Shown here in pieces: positions 17,148 through 25,605 of a DNA stretch of 64,000 bases. The notes beneath the pieces are model-generated. The model was not told the DNA's origin and did not search any database. It was given only the letters and a program-made list of their open reading frames with translations. Each line of letters opens with the position of its first letter. Position 1 is the stretch's first letter. The position numbers and the translations under genes were made by a program. The stretch is from CAZWRN01 sp964636275 (GTDB lineage Bacteria; Patescibacteriota; Microgenomatia; Daviesbacterales; UBA10151): the NCBI GenBank assembly GCA_964636275.1, contig CAZWRN010000002.1:1-64000 (forward strand), in the 5' to 3' direction.

Positions 17148-18662
17148 ATGAAATTTAAGAATATTTACCCTCCGATACTATTTTTGTTAACTTTTAGTGT
17201 TTTCTTTTTCCCTACGCTACTTTATGCCCAGTCAGCCACACCCTGGAGCTTTTATAATAATCCAATCGCAAGTAATGCCATGGATATCTTTTACAACGGA
17301 GCTGGTTCGGCAAATCCAGCTATCCGAATCGCACCAAGTGGGAACGTTGGTATAGGGACTACCTCTCTTACGGGGAAGCTAAATGTTAATGGAACAGCTA
17401 TCCTAGGATCAACAACTCAGGGAGGTGTCCAAGTGATAAGCACTAGTGCCACCAATGCCATATTTGCCCCATCAAAGTCGAATGGAAGTCTCTCTATAAC
17501 TGATGACTCCCAAAATGTCACCAGAGGAATAACTGTTTATGGAGGTAATGGAAACTTAGGAATCGGAACATCAATACCTCAGGGAAGGGTCGATATTTCT
17601 AGCAATGGCGGGAGTGATGGTCTTGTTATAACTCAGCAACAAGAGAATAGTCAGTCAATTCAAGGTTACATTGACGGACATTGGGCCGACAGGACTACCT
17701 ATGCAGGTGGTTGTTGTAATGCGCTTTTGCTTCAACCAGATATTGGTAGTGTCGGTATCGGTATCCCAGCTTCTCTATCAGCACCTTATTATCCGATGAC
17801 TGCCAAGCTAGATATTTTGGCTGGAGGGGACGATACTACTTCAGCAATCAGACTCCGACAATCCAATGCAGCTGCATACGGATTTGATTTAGGAATAGAT
17901 AATAACGTCGATGGCGGCTTATATTTCTATGCCAACAATAATGGAACTAAAAGTATCTCCTTAAAATTACGACGGGATAATGGAAAAGTTGGAATAAGAA
18001 CAAGTGGGGCTCCCGTTTCAGATTTACATATTAAGCAAACTTCAAATAGCCAATACAACGGAGGTATTACTATGGAAAGAGCTGACACCGGTGATTCCGG
18101 CGCAGTTTTTTTGGGCGGGGACAATAAATTATATATGATGTCAGGTGGTGGCTATATGACTATCGATACAGCAAGTCGTTTAGATGTCAAAGGGAATACA
18201 CGTATCGATTATAAGCTGGCAGTAAATGGCTATGAACCTGGCGCTTGTGGAACGAACTATGGTCTTTGTGTAGGAGGGCCATCTGGAGGGCAAAGTGTTT
18301 GGAACAACACATCAGATGCCCGACTAAAAAAGAACGTGACACCTATTTCACATGCCCTAGATAAAATACTTGCTTTACAAGGGGTTTATTTTGACTTTAT
18401 CGAGACCGATGGAGCATACAAAACTCTGCCAAAAGGCCATCAGCTTGGTTATATTGCTCAGCAAGTTGAGCCGATTTTACCTGAGGTAGTCACTACCGGT
18501 GGAGATGGCATGAAAATGATGAGTTATGCCAATATTACTGCCCTACTTGGTGAAGGGATTAAAGAGCAACAAAAACAGATCGAGGATCAAAATACCAAAA
18601 TTAAAACACTGTCTGATGAAATTGAGAACTTAAAACAAGAAATTATCAAACTTAAAAAATGA
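17148..18662 (+). CDS. Exported tail-fibre-like protein with S74 intramolecular chaperone domain
   Basis: 504 residues from the ATG at 17148. A signal peptide (core about 8-24, probable cleavage after YAQ) precedes a beta-repeat region with the recurring motif GNVGIGTTSLTGKLNV, GNLGIGTSIPQGRVDI, GSVGIG, GKVGIRTS, as in trimeric phage-tail-type fibres. The C-terminus is a peptidase S74/endosialidase chaperone: NTSDARLKKNV, ILALQGVYFDF, GYIAQQVEPILPEVV, then a coiled coil to the end. In characterised cases this domain drives trimerisation and cuts itself off at the conserved Ser. Its presence on an exported bacterial protein suggests a cell-surface fibre, possibly for host contact. Confidence 0.78.
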   Translation: MKFKNIYPPILFLLTFSVFFFPTLLYAQSATPWSFYNNPIASNAMDIFYNGAGSANPAIRIAPSGNVGIGTTSLTGKLNVNGTAILGSTTQGGVQVISTSATNAIFAPSKSNGSLSITDDSQNVTRGITVYGGNGNLGIGTSIPQGRVDISSNGGSDGLVITQQQENSQSIQGYIDGHWADRTTYAGGCCNALLLQPDIGSVGIGIPASLSAPYYPMTAKLDILAGGDDTTSAIRLRQSNAAAYGFDLGIDNNVDGGLYFYANNNGTKSISLKLRRDNGKVGIRTSGAPVSDLHIKQTSNSQYNGGITMERADTGDSGAVFLGGDNKLYMMSGGGYMTIDTASRLDVKGNTRIDYKLAVNGYEPGACGTNYGLCVGGPSGGQSVWNNTSDARLKKNVTPISHALDKILALQGVYFDFIETDGAYKTLPKGHQLGYIAQQVEPILPEVVTTGGDGMKMMSYANITALLGEGIKEQQKQIEDQNTKIKTLSDEIENLKQEIIKLKK

Positions 18663-18663
18663 T

Positions 18664-19482
18664 ATGGGGCCGAATCAAACTCCTATAACACCTTCTACAG
18701 TAGGTCAAATAGAATCGGTTCCTGACAAAAAAAAACTATGGTCTGTCAGTACCATATCGATATTTGTACTTTCTCTGATTTGCCTGATACTTTTGGTAAT
18801 CGCATTATTTTTTACGTACAAGTATTTAACCTTACAAGAAACTATACCTGATACTTCAGATGAGCTTTCAACACAACCTTTGTTTGATTTAACAGGTATA
18901 ATAGAACAGATAAATGGATCAGTCTTAACTGTATCCCAAAAAAAATACCCTCTTAATTCACCCTCTGAAGACCTAAAATATTTAGTCACTGTTTCAAACA
19001 AAACAAAAATTATTTCAGAGTTACCATTGGTTCCTTACTCCCTTAAATTGGCAACATCTTCAGCGTTTGTTGTAGAAAGTGAGTTTAAAAAGCTACAAAT
19101 AGGTCAAACTGTTCATATTATTTCAAGAGAAAATATCCGAGAGATCGCCTCAAACAGTTTAGTGGCTGATTCAATTACTATTTCCTCTGGGCTAACTTCT
19201 ATAATGGGAAAAATTGTGAAAGTAGAAGATAACTTCCTTTCAATACAGACTTCTCCTCCTTCATATCCAGAGATTAAGGAGTTTCAGATTGGAATATTAC
19301 CTGAAACGGAAATTGTCAATTCAGATATAATGACAGATTCTTCTGATAATCAGAAGCAGAAAACTAAGTTGCCCATTTCAGTACTGACTCCCGACACGAA
19401 CGTATTAATTTATACAGATTCTGATATTAACCAATCCGAAAATTTAAATGCCTTGAAAATTGAAGTTATAAAAAATTTTTAA
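18664..19482 (+). CDS. Membrane-anchored protein with two DUF5666-like repeats
   Basis: 272 residues, starting 1 bp after the S74 gene stop, so co-transcribed. A cytoplasmic Pro-rich N-terminus (about 1-25), one membrane helix (about 27-52), then two similar beta-barrel-like segments beginning LTGIIEQINGSVLTVSQ (about 75) and IMGKIVKVEDNFLSIQT (about 180), the pattern of DUF5666/OB-like domains. The domain faces outside. Function unknown; the tight coupling to the fibre gene suggests an anchor or assembly partner, which is inference. Confidence 0.6.
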   Translation: MGPNQTPITPSTVGQIESVPDKKKLWSVSTISIFVLSLICLILLVIALFFTYKYLTLQETIPDTSDELSTQPLFDLTGIIEQINGSVLTVSQKKYPLNSPSEDLKYLVTVSNKTKIISELPLVPYSLKLATSSAFVVESEFKKLQIGQTVHIISRENIREIASNSLVADSITISSGLTSIMGKIVKVEDNFLSIQTSPPSYPEIKEFQIGILPETEIVNSDIMTDSSDNQKQKTKLPISVLTPDTNVLIYTDSDINQSENLNALKIEVIKNF

Positions 19483-21783
19483 TCATCTCCCAAAATTTTG
19501 AAGTAAACGGTTAAAATCATAAATGTCTACTTTTTCATTTCGATCAATATCCGATCTCAGGTTTGTTCCAGTTTGGCCAAAATCACCGACTAAAAGATTA
19601 AAGTCAAAAACATCTACCTTTCCGTCATTATTGATATCACCAGTTTTTCTGGTAGTCGAAGGGCTTGGCGATGTTGAGAATTGGCAAGATACAGCAGTTA
19701 TGTTATATCCTGAACCAACGTTTGAAGATCCATTTGAAAAAGTTGCTTCAACAGTGTATTTATAATTGGTTCCTGATGTAATATTGTCATCATTTAAAGC
19801 TATACCTGAAGTCTCCCCGACTTTAATACCACTTCCGGGAGCAGAAGTTTCTCTAAAAATTTTATAAATACCAACTCCTGGGACTTCTTGCCACTGAAGA
19901 TGGATTCGGGGATTAATGCTATTTTCGCAATAGCTACTTGTTTGGTCTGCAACTATCTCAGGTTTGATGGTAGAAACAGGTGAAGGGCTTACTACCGGAG
20001 AGGGTGATGGGCTGGCTACGGTGCAGGTTGCCGGTGTAGTTAAGGTGACTGAATTTGATCGTTCGCCAGTGGTGGCTAAAATGTACAAAGAATAGGTCGT
20101 ATTTAAATTTAGGGCTCTGATACCGTTAATTCCGGCATCGTAAATTCGGAGAGGTCGCAAGGTTAATCTTCCTGGCATTTGTCCATTATTGATCCCTACC
20201 CCTTTAACGGATGGTGATATTTCAACTGTATACTCTTTGCCAATATCTGTAAAATCAATATTTATAGCCGGATTTACACCAATGCATTCAGTAAAAGCGG
20301 TCATTGAAATTTGTGGAGATGGTGTCGGAGAAGGTGTTGGACTTGGAGGTATCGGGGGTTGATTCCAATCCGATAAAACTGCCTGGGTCACATAAATCAC
20401 ACCTGATTTGGCCGGTATAGAATGTTGTGTGGCTAGAGTTCCATTCAAATTGTAAAGACCTACTCCGGATGTGTTATACCCATTATTGGAGTTATTCCAA
20501 TATACCCAAGCTTTTTGAAATTTTCTCAGATAGACACCTGGGGAGACCTCCTGCATTCCTCCGGTAGGCTGTCCGATCTTTAGGTTCCAGTCTCTGAAAA
20601 AGGCCTCTGAATCAAACTGCGGACTAGTCAGAAGTGGATTATAATAAACCAAAGCTGTTTTACTGTTGCGAAACAGATTTAGAAATGCTGCTAAGTAATA
20701 TTTTTGATAGGCTGCCTGTTGAGACTTATTGGTCTGGTTGTAACAATAACCAACACTTGTTGACCCACTACAATTGACATTGGTGTTTACTACAATAAAT
20801 AAGTACTTATTTAATCCAGACACCATATCCATCATACTGTTGATCTCACCTAGCCTGCCCGATGTCCCCAGATCTGACCCAGTTGGCCCAAGCGGATCTT
20901 CCCACATCAGACCATCAGCCCGGGGAGACGAGCCGTCATTGGAGATCAGTGGACGACTAAAAGCCACCCCTTGCCCTCCTGAATTGGCAATTAATAGCTT
21001 ATTTGGTCCAATTGCTGATTTGACATCCCGAAACAGATCTGACCAGGAAGGCCCCCAGGCATTGAGAATATTATCTGGGACTTCAGCCGAGTTTAACCCA
21101 GGGATAGTTGGTGCCACTCCATCGGCCAAAAAACCGTCCATATTCATCTCATTAAGAGCCTGGGCTATTTTAGGCGCAATATATTGCCGGTAATGCGGAT
21201 TTGTTATATCCAGATAATGACCAAGTCTATTTGCCTTAGTAGCCGGCATTCCCTTTTTATGAATGAAAAATGATTCGCATTTGGCGCCACCACACATACC
21301 ATCGGTTTCGGCGTTGGTATAAATTTCAGTTGCAAATCTCATATTAAAATCTAGAAGCCAGAAGACATGGTATCCGATGTATTTAGCATTGGGATTTTTT
21401 TGTTTTAATTTAGTTGCTATATTAATCAGTCTTTGCTTATTCATGCCTGCATCACTTTGAATAGAGGCACACTCTTCGAAAACAATTCCGGTGTTGGATT
21501 TGGCTAAATGAGTAATCTCTGCCTCACTGACATTTGGATCTGTTTCTCTGCCTGTCCATTTCGGACCCCTGCGGTAGCAACCAGTTGTTAAAATGATCGG
21601 AATATCTGGGTTTGCCCCAATATTTGATGCCCAAGGATCTCCAAATGGGTTGTAGTGGGACTCAAATGCGATATCAGGTGATTCGGTTGCTTTTGGTTGA
21701 AAGATCTGAGGATTACGAATTAGCCAGACTGAAATACCGATTCCTCCTAATATGACAAAAAGGGCGATTATTTTTCCTAGCAC
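19483..21783 (-). CDS. Putative glycoside hydrolase (GHL15-like) with Fn3 domains and C-terminal dockerin
   Basis: 766 residues. An N-terminal membrane or signal segment (about 5-24) precedes a TIM-barrel-like domain (about 40-440) with YIGYHVFWLLDF, YLDITNPHYRQYIAP and NMDGFLADGVAPT, in which the Asp of FLADG resembles the acidic residue of the GHL15 family. Two Fn3-like modules follow, separated by SPSPTPSP linkers. The end is a type I dockerin: two copies of a calcium loop, DINNDGKVDVFDFN and DIDRNEKVDIYDFN. The GTG start at 21783 follows GATAAT by 8 nt. Dockerins bind cohesins in trans; no cohesin gene is visible in this window. Confidence 0.75.
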   Translation of the reverse strand: MLGKIIALFVILGGIGISVWLIRNPQIFQPKATESPDIAFESHYNPFGDPWASNIGANPDIPIILTTGCYRRGPKWTGRETDPNVSEAEITHLAKSNTGIVFEECASIQSDAGMNKQRLINIATKLKQKNPNAKYIGYHVFWLLDFNMRFATEIYTNAETDGMCGGAKCESFFIHKKGMPATKANRLGHYLDITNPHYRQYIAPKIAQALNEMNMDGFLADGVAPTIPGLNSAEVPDNILNAWGPSWSDLFRDVKSAIGPNKLLIANSGGQGVAFSRPLISNDGSSPRADGLMWEDPLGPTGSDLGTSGRLGEINSMMDMVSGLNKYLFIVVNTNVNCSGSTSVGYCYNQTNKSQQAAYQKYYLAAFLNLFRNSKTALVYYNPLLTSPQFDSEAFFRDWNLKIGQPTGGMQEVSPGVYLRKFQKAWVYWNNSNNGYNTSGVGLYNLNGTLATQHSIPAKSGVIYVTQAVLSDWNQPPIPPSPTPSPTPSPQISMTAFTECIGVNPAINIDFTDIGKEYTVEISPSVKGVGINNGQMPGRLTLRPLRIYDAGINGIRALNLNTTYSLYILATTGERSNSVTLTTPATCTVASPSPSPVVSPSPVSTIKPEIVADQTSSYCENSINPRIHLQWQEVPGVGIYKIFRETSAPGSGIKVGETSGIALNDDNITSGTNYKYTVEATFSNGSSNVGSGYNITAVSCQFSTSPSPSTTRKTGDINNDGKVDVFDFNLLVGDFGQTGTNLRSDIDRNEKVDIYDFNRLLQNFGR

Positions 21784-21822
21784 AAATTAAGATTATCAGA
21801 GTCAGGCAGATTAACCAAGTTG

Positions 21823-22521
21823 CTATTTGCCAAAGTTTCTTTTTTGGTTTGAGTACCATTTAATAGCTTTTTCCAGCTCTTTTGGTGAAAAATCCGGCCA
21901 AAGCACTTTTGTAAAATATAGCTCTGAATAAGCTGTTTGCCAAAGCAGAAAATTGGATAGCCTGATTCTTCCTCCGGTTCTGATGACTAATTCTGGATCG
22001 GGCTCCCCTCTGGTATACAAATACTTATCAACTGTTTCATCATCGACTTTATTTAGATCTATCCCATCTTTGATCATCTCTTTGAAAGCCGCGACGACCT
22101 CCCTTTTTCCGCCATAATTGAGCGCAATATTTAAACGGATTGATTCATTTTTAATCAAGGTCTTTCGAATTTGATCGACGATCCGTTTAATTGCACCTGG
22201 AAGGCCGTCGACTTCTCCTAAAACAGATATGCCGACTCCATTTTGCATCATTTTTTTGATTTTAGTCTGATAGCCAGATCTCATCAGATCAAATAGCCCC
22301 GACAACTCTCGCTTGGCTCGCTCCTTTAGGTTTTCAGTCGAAAGGGCATAGACTGTAATAGTTTTTATTCCCATTTTGGAGGCTGCTTCAACAATTTTCT
22401 CCAAAGCCTCAGTCCCCTCTTTATGGCCTTCAATATCCGGTAAGTTCCGCGCCCTAGCCCAACGGCGATTGCCATCCATGATGATTGCAATATGCTGTGG
22501 GATGATTAGATTTTTATTCAT
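21823..22521 (-). CDS. uppS: Isoprenyl transferase (cis-prenyltransferase; undecaprenyl diphosphate synthase)
   Basis: 232 residues, close to the family norm (about 230-250). Condenses IPP onto an allylic diphosphate with cis geometry to make the long-chain carrier lipid for cell-wall and surface glycans. Visible motifs are HIAIIMDGNRRWA (catalytic Asp and Arg), TVYALSTEN, LNIALNYGGKREV and the C-terminal RTGGRIRLSNFLLWQ with the tail SELYF. Third gene of an operon behind the polyprenyl synthase and the YjbQ-like gene (5 bp gap). Chain length of the product cannot be told from sequence. Confidence 0.92.
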   Translation of the reverse strand: MNKNLIIPQHIAIIMDGNRRWARARNLPDIEGHKEGTEALEKIVEAASKMGIKTITVYALSTENLKERAKRELSGLFDLMRSGYQTKIKKMMQNGVGISVLGEVDGLPGAIKRIVDQIRKTLIKNESIRLNIALNYGGKREVVAAFKEMIKDGIDLNKVDDETVDKYLYTRGEPDPELVIRTGGRIRLSNFLLWQTAYSELYFTKVLWPDFSPKELEKAIKWYSNQKRNFGK

Positions 22522-22526
22522 AGGAT

Positions 22527-23126
22527 TTATGGTTGATACGGAGGAAGTTCAATCGAGGGATATATTTTTGGGCCTCGACTGTATTCATCAATTGTCATTG
22601 CAATGGTGCGGCGCCTTTTGGCCCGATTTGAGGTTTCCTCTCCTCCATCAAACTCAACAGCGGCCGGACCTTTAAATCTTCCTGTCTGTAATATTCCTTG
22701 TTCAATATCCATTCCAACCTCTGATTGAGTAAATAATAATGCTCGAGCATGCCTATCACCATTCATATCATGATCCCTTTCACCAGATGGTAGCAATGGA
22801 TTATCTTCACAATTATGTCTCCATTTTTTGGACATGGGAAATTCTGTTGGGTCTACTAATCCATCTAGATATACACTACCCCGTACATCGGTTGGTACAA
22901 TATATTGAGCCAACCATATAAAATCTTCTAGCAGTTTATGCTCGTCTATTTCTTGCAGAATAAGTCCCATGGTGGTGTGTTTAGAAAATAATCGTAATCT
23001 GCCAAAATCTACACCTGTTGTTTTAAGAAAAGCTTGAGCTTCATTCCTTAGTGGCCTTATATAACTTCTTTCAGGAGAATCAAAGGTAATTAATGTTTTA
23101 TGTCTTTCTACAAGGATTCCACTCAT
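22527..23126 (-). CDS. YjbQ/UPF0047 family protein
   Basis: 199 residues, longer than the usual 130-140. The family signature is clear: HTTMGLILQE, then a metal-site region RHNCEDNP, DMNGDRHARALLF and the C-terminal EFDGG, RRRTIAMTI. Some YjbQ proteins have weak thiamine phosphate synthase activity, but the physiological role of the family is unsettled. It lies between two prenyl-transferase genes with 1 bp and 5 bp gaps, so it is co-expressed with isoprenoid enzymes. The N-terminal 35 residues are extra relative to the family. Confidence 0.78.
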   Translation of the reverse strand: MSGILVERHKTLITFDSPERSYIRPLRNEAQAFLKTTGVDFGRLRLFSKHTTMGLILQEIDEHKLLEDFIWLAQYIVPTDVRGSVYLDGLVDPTEFPMSKKWRHNCEDNPLLPSGERDHDMNGDRHARALLFTQSEVGMDIEQGILQTGRFKGPAAVEFDGGEETSNRAKRRRTIAMTIDEYSRGPKIYPSIELPPYQP

Positions 23127-23127
23127 T

Positions 23128-24159
23128 TTATTTTTTTCTTTCTATTAACAGATCTGCCAACTGATATAACAACTGTTGATGTTCTATATTTTTAGTAATT
23201 TTGGAAATCATTTTTTTAGCCTCAGCTACATATTGTACTGCTTTTGCCTGAGCCTGATCAAGGCTATTTGTTTGTAAGAAAATTTGCCTAATTTTTTCGA
23301 AATCTTTCGCACTTATCCTCCCCTTCCCATACAACTTTTTAAGATCTTTTTTTTGTGAGGGAGAAGCGATCTGTTCAGCATAAGCCAATAAAATCGTGGC
23401 TTTCCCTTCTTCGACATCACAAGTTATCGGTTTACCTAACTCTTCTTCTGTACCAAAGACTCCTAAAATATCATCCTGTATTTGGTAAGCGATACCTAAA
23501 GCATCACCAAATTGTTTTAATTTTTCTAAATCACTTTTTGATGCACCTGCTAAATGAGCACCCATTTGCAATGGACCAACTAAACTATATCGAGCGGTTT
23601 TATATTTATAAATCTGCATAATGGTGTTTTCGCTTAACTGAATTTTTTTGCTAGGAATTTCAACATCTAACATTTCACCTAACGCTGTCTCTACCATTGC
23701 ATTAGTAAATGCAGAAATCGCCTGAACTTTATTTTCAGCCTCAAAATGAGTGTTAGAAAGAATTTGAATTGCCAAAAAAAACCCTGTGTCTCCGAGACAG
23801 ATTGACTGACTGATGGCATAATGATCACCCCCCAATGAAGCATAAAGAGTGGCTTTCCCTCGTCTTAATTGGCTTTTATCGATAATATCATCATGGGCTA
23901 GTATTGCAGTTTGGAATATTTCATAAGCAGCGGCAGGCAAAAATATTTCATGATTTAAATTTTTATATAATTCGTAACCCAGTCTCACTAATGTTCCTCT
24001 AATTTTTTTGCCACCTTTATTGGATTCAATGACAGCATCAATCAGAGGTATTAAGTGTTTATCTATTTTGTCAACTTCACTTTTCCATTGTTGGAAAAAT
24101 GATTGTAGGTGCTTATCAATATGTGTAGCCGATTCCTTTAAATATTCTTTGAATATCAT
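23128..24159 (-). CDS. trans-Polyprenyl diphosphate synthase (FPP/GGPP synthase type)
   Basis: Start set at the ATG at 24159 (343 residues); a longer frame reaches 24231 but would overlap the start of the divergent sigma gene at 24212. Elongates allylic diphosphates with IPP. First Asp-rich motif HDDIIDKS and the following RRGK occur around residues 85-97. The second motif is QDDILGVFG, with Gly replacing the last Asp, a variant common in prokaryotic GGPP-type enzymes. Head of the operon with the YjbQ-like gene and uppS. Product length is not assignable with certainty. Confidence 0.88.
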   Translation of the reverse strand: MIFKEYLKESATHIDKHLQSFFQQWKSEVDKIDKHLIPLIDAVIESNKGGKKIRGTLVRLGYELYKNLNHEIFLPAAAYEIFQTAILAHDDIIDKSQLRRGKATLYASLGGDHYAISQSICLGDTGFFLAIQILSNTHFEAENKVQAISAFTNAMVETALGEMLDVEIPSKKIQLSENTIMQIYKYKTARYSLVGPLQMGAHLAGASKSDLEKLKQFGDALGIAYQIQDDILGVFGTEEELGKPITCDVEEGKATILLAYAEQIASPSQKKDLKKLYGKGRISAKDFEKIRQIFLQTNSLDQAQAKAVQYVAEAKKMISKITKNIEHQQLLYQLADLLIERKK

Positions 24160-24211
24160 AATTGGTAAGTTTAACAAAAATCTTACGTTTGTTATACTGT
24201 TAGTCTTGCTT

Positions 24212-24775
24212 ATGTCAAAAAACCCATACACTGGTCAAGACAAGTCTTTCAAATATCGTGGTTTTGAAAAAGCCTACAAAGAAACAGCTCTTCCTCTCAT
24301 GAAATTCTTAATCAAAAGAATGGGGGGCGATCAGAAAGCAGCCGAAGAAGTTTTCTCTCGAACTGCCGAGGCCGCTTTAAAAAGTTGGTATAGTTTTGAA
24401 AATAAAAGTAGCTTTTTTACCTGGGTATGTCGAATCGGTCTCAATAAAGTGGCGGATTACTACCGCGATCAAATCCATGAAAGATCAAAATTAATCTATC
24501 CACTCTTTAAAGATTTGGCTAATATTGAAGACAAAAATTTGTCTCACGAAGAAAGATTGGCTGTAGAAGAACTACGATCACAACTGAATGAATGTCTAAA
24601 TATATTACCTTATAACAAACGTCAAATGCTTCAGTTCCGTTACTGGGAAGATATGACTTTATCAAAAATCGCGAATAAACTTGGTATTAGTGAACGTGCT
24701 GCTGAGGGAAAATTATATCGAGCGCGTCTTGCTTTGAAAGAAGTTATCGTTGAGAAATATCCTCATCTTAAATAG
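24212..24775 (+). CDS. Sigma-70 family RNA polymerase sigma factor (ECF-like)
   Basis: 187 residues from the ATG at 24212; TATACT at 24193-24198 gives a 13 nt offset. Region 2 is seen as FFTWVCRIGLNKVADYYRDQ (about 65-85) and region 4 as LPYNKRQMLQFRYWEDMTLS, IANKLGISERAAEGKLYRAR near the C-terminus, where the helix-turn-helix contacts the -35 element. No region 1 or 3 is visible, as in ECF sigmas. No anti-sigma gene is adjacent. It sits inside the isoprenoid island between the prenyl-transferase operon and the kinase gene, so it may control envelope lipid genes, but this is inference. Confidence 0.88.
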   Translation: MSKNPYTGQDKSFKYRGFEKAYKETALPLMKFLIKRMGGDQKAAEEVFSRTAEAALKSWYSFENKSSFFTWVCRIGLNKVADYYRDQIHERSKLIYPLFKDLANIEDKNLSHEERLAVEELRSQLNECLNILPYNKRQMLQFRYWEDMTLSKIANKLGISERAAEGKLYRARLALKEVIVEKYPHLK

Positions 24776-24813
24776 TTTTTAAAACAATCCTTAATTTGGT
24801 ATTATTCTCTCGG

Positions 24814-25605
24814 ATGAAAAAACTTATTATTATCAAACTGGGTGGAAGTATTGTAACCAATAAAAATTCCGCTACACCAAAGGCTAAAATCGATGTGATT
24901 AAACAGTTAGCCCAAGATATTGCCGAAATAAGAAAGAACTATCGACTAATTTTAGTTCATGGTGCTGGGTCTTATGCCCATCCTTTGGTTAAAAAATCTG
25001 GTATTCATAAAGGAATTTATTCTGATGCAGATAAATTAGCATTCGCTCAGGAAAATATAGACATGTTAACTCTGAATAATTTAATCACCCATTCTTTGGT
25101 GGATCAAAGTATTCCATGTACTTCTTTACCACCTCATAGCTTTATATCGAAAAAAAATGACCAACTGACTTTTGATACTAAATTAATTAAAAAGTATTTG
25201 GTCCTTGGCTTAGTTCCGGTTTTGTATGGTGATATGATTTTAGATAATACCCAAAACGCTTCGGTCTTATCTGGAGATGCGATAACGACTTTTTTGGCAA
25301 GAGAACTCAAACCAGATAAGGTTATATTCTTATCTGATGTTGATGGTATATTTGATTCAGATCCCAAGAAGAATCCCCAAGCAAAACTGATTCCTGAAAT
25401 TAATAATGATAATTTAGAAAATATTCTCACTGGCCTGACTGATAATAACCCTCATGATGTCACAGGTGAAATGAAAGGAAAGATTCTTGAAATAAAAAGC
25501 AGACTATCTGGAACTGAAGTTATTTTAGCGAATGGATTAAAACCTCAGATCTTAAAAAAGGTGTTGGATCAATCCCCAGTTGGGACAGAGCTTCTATTTG
25601 AGTAA
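24814..25605 (+). CDS. ipk: Isopentenyl phosphate kinase
   Basis: 263 residues from the ATG at 24814, which follows a TATTAT -10 by 8 nt. Amino-acid-kinase fold: IIKLGGSIVT at the N-terminus, the substrate loop HGAGSYAHPL carrying the His typical of isopentenyl phosphate kinases, LYGDMILD, and the phosphate-binding VDGIFDSDP and DVTGEMKGKI near the end. The reaction is ATP-dependent phosphorylation of isopentenyl or dimethylallyl monophosphate to the diphosphate. The enzyme is best known from archaea, plants and some Chloroflexi. Here it sits with MEP-pathway genes. Its 3' end overlaps the convergent Nudix gene by 86 bp. Glutamate-kinase-like relatives are an alternative but lack this His. 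Confidence 0.85.
   Translation: MKKLIIIKLGGSIVTNKNSATPKAKIDVIKQLAQDIAEIRKNYRLILVHGAGSYAHPLVKKSGIHKGIYSDADKLAFAQENIDMLTLNNLITHSLVDQSIPCTSLPPHSFISKKNDQLTFDTKLIKKYLVLGLVPVLYGDMILDNTQNASVLSGDAITTFLARELKPDKVIFLSDVDGIFDSDPKKNPQAKLIPEINNDNLENILTGLTDNNPHDVTGEMKGKILEIKSRLSGTEVILANGLKPQILKKVLDQSPVGTELLFE

Noticed and set aside
20774..21193. 139-residue plus-strand frame
   Set aside because: Lies wholly inside the glycoside hydrolase gene on the opposite strand; no family features and no start signal.
24008..24211. 68-residue N-terminal extension of the sigma factor
   Set aside because: It is antisense to the polyprenyl synthase coding region; the ATG at 24212 matches the family start.
24160..24231. 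24-residue N-terminal extension of the polyprenyl synthase
   Set aside because: It would overlap the divergent sigma factor start and has no similarity to the family N-terminus.
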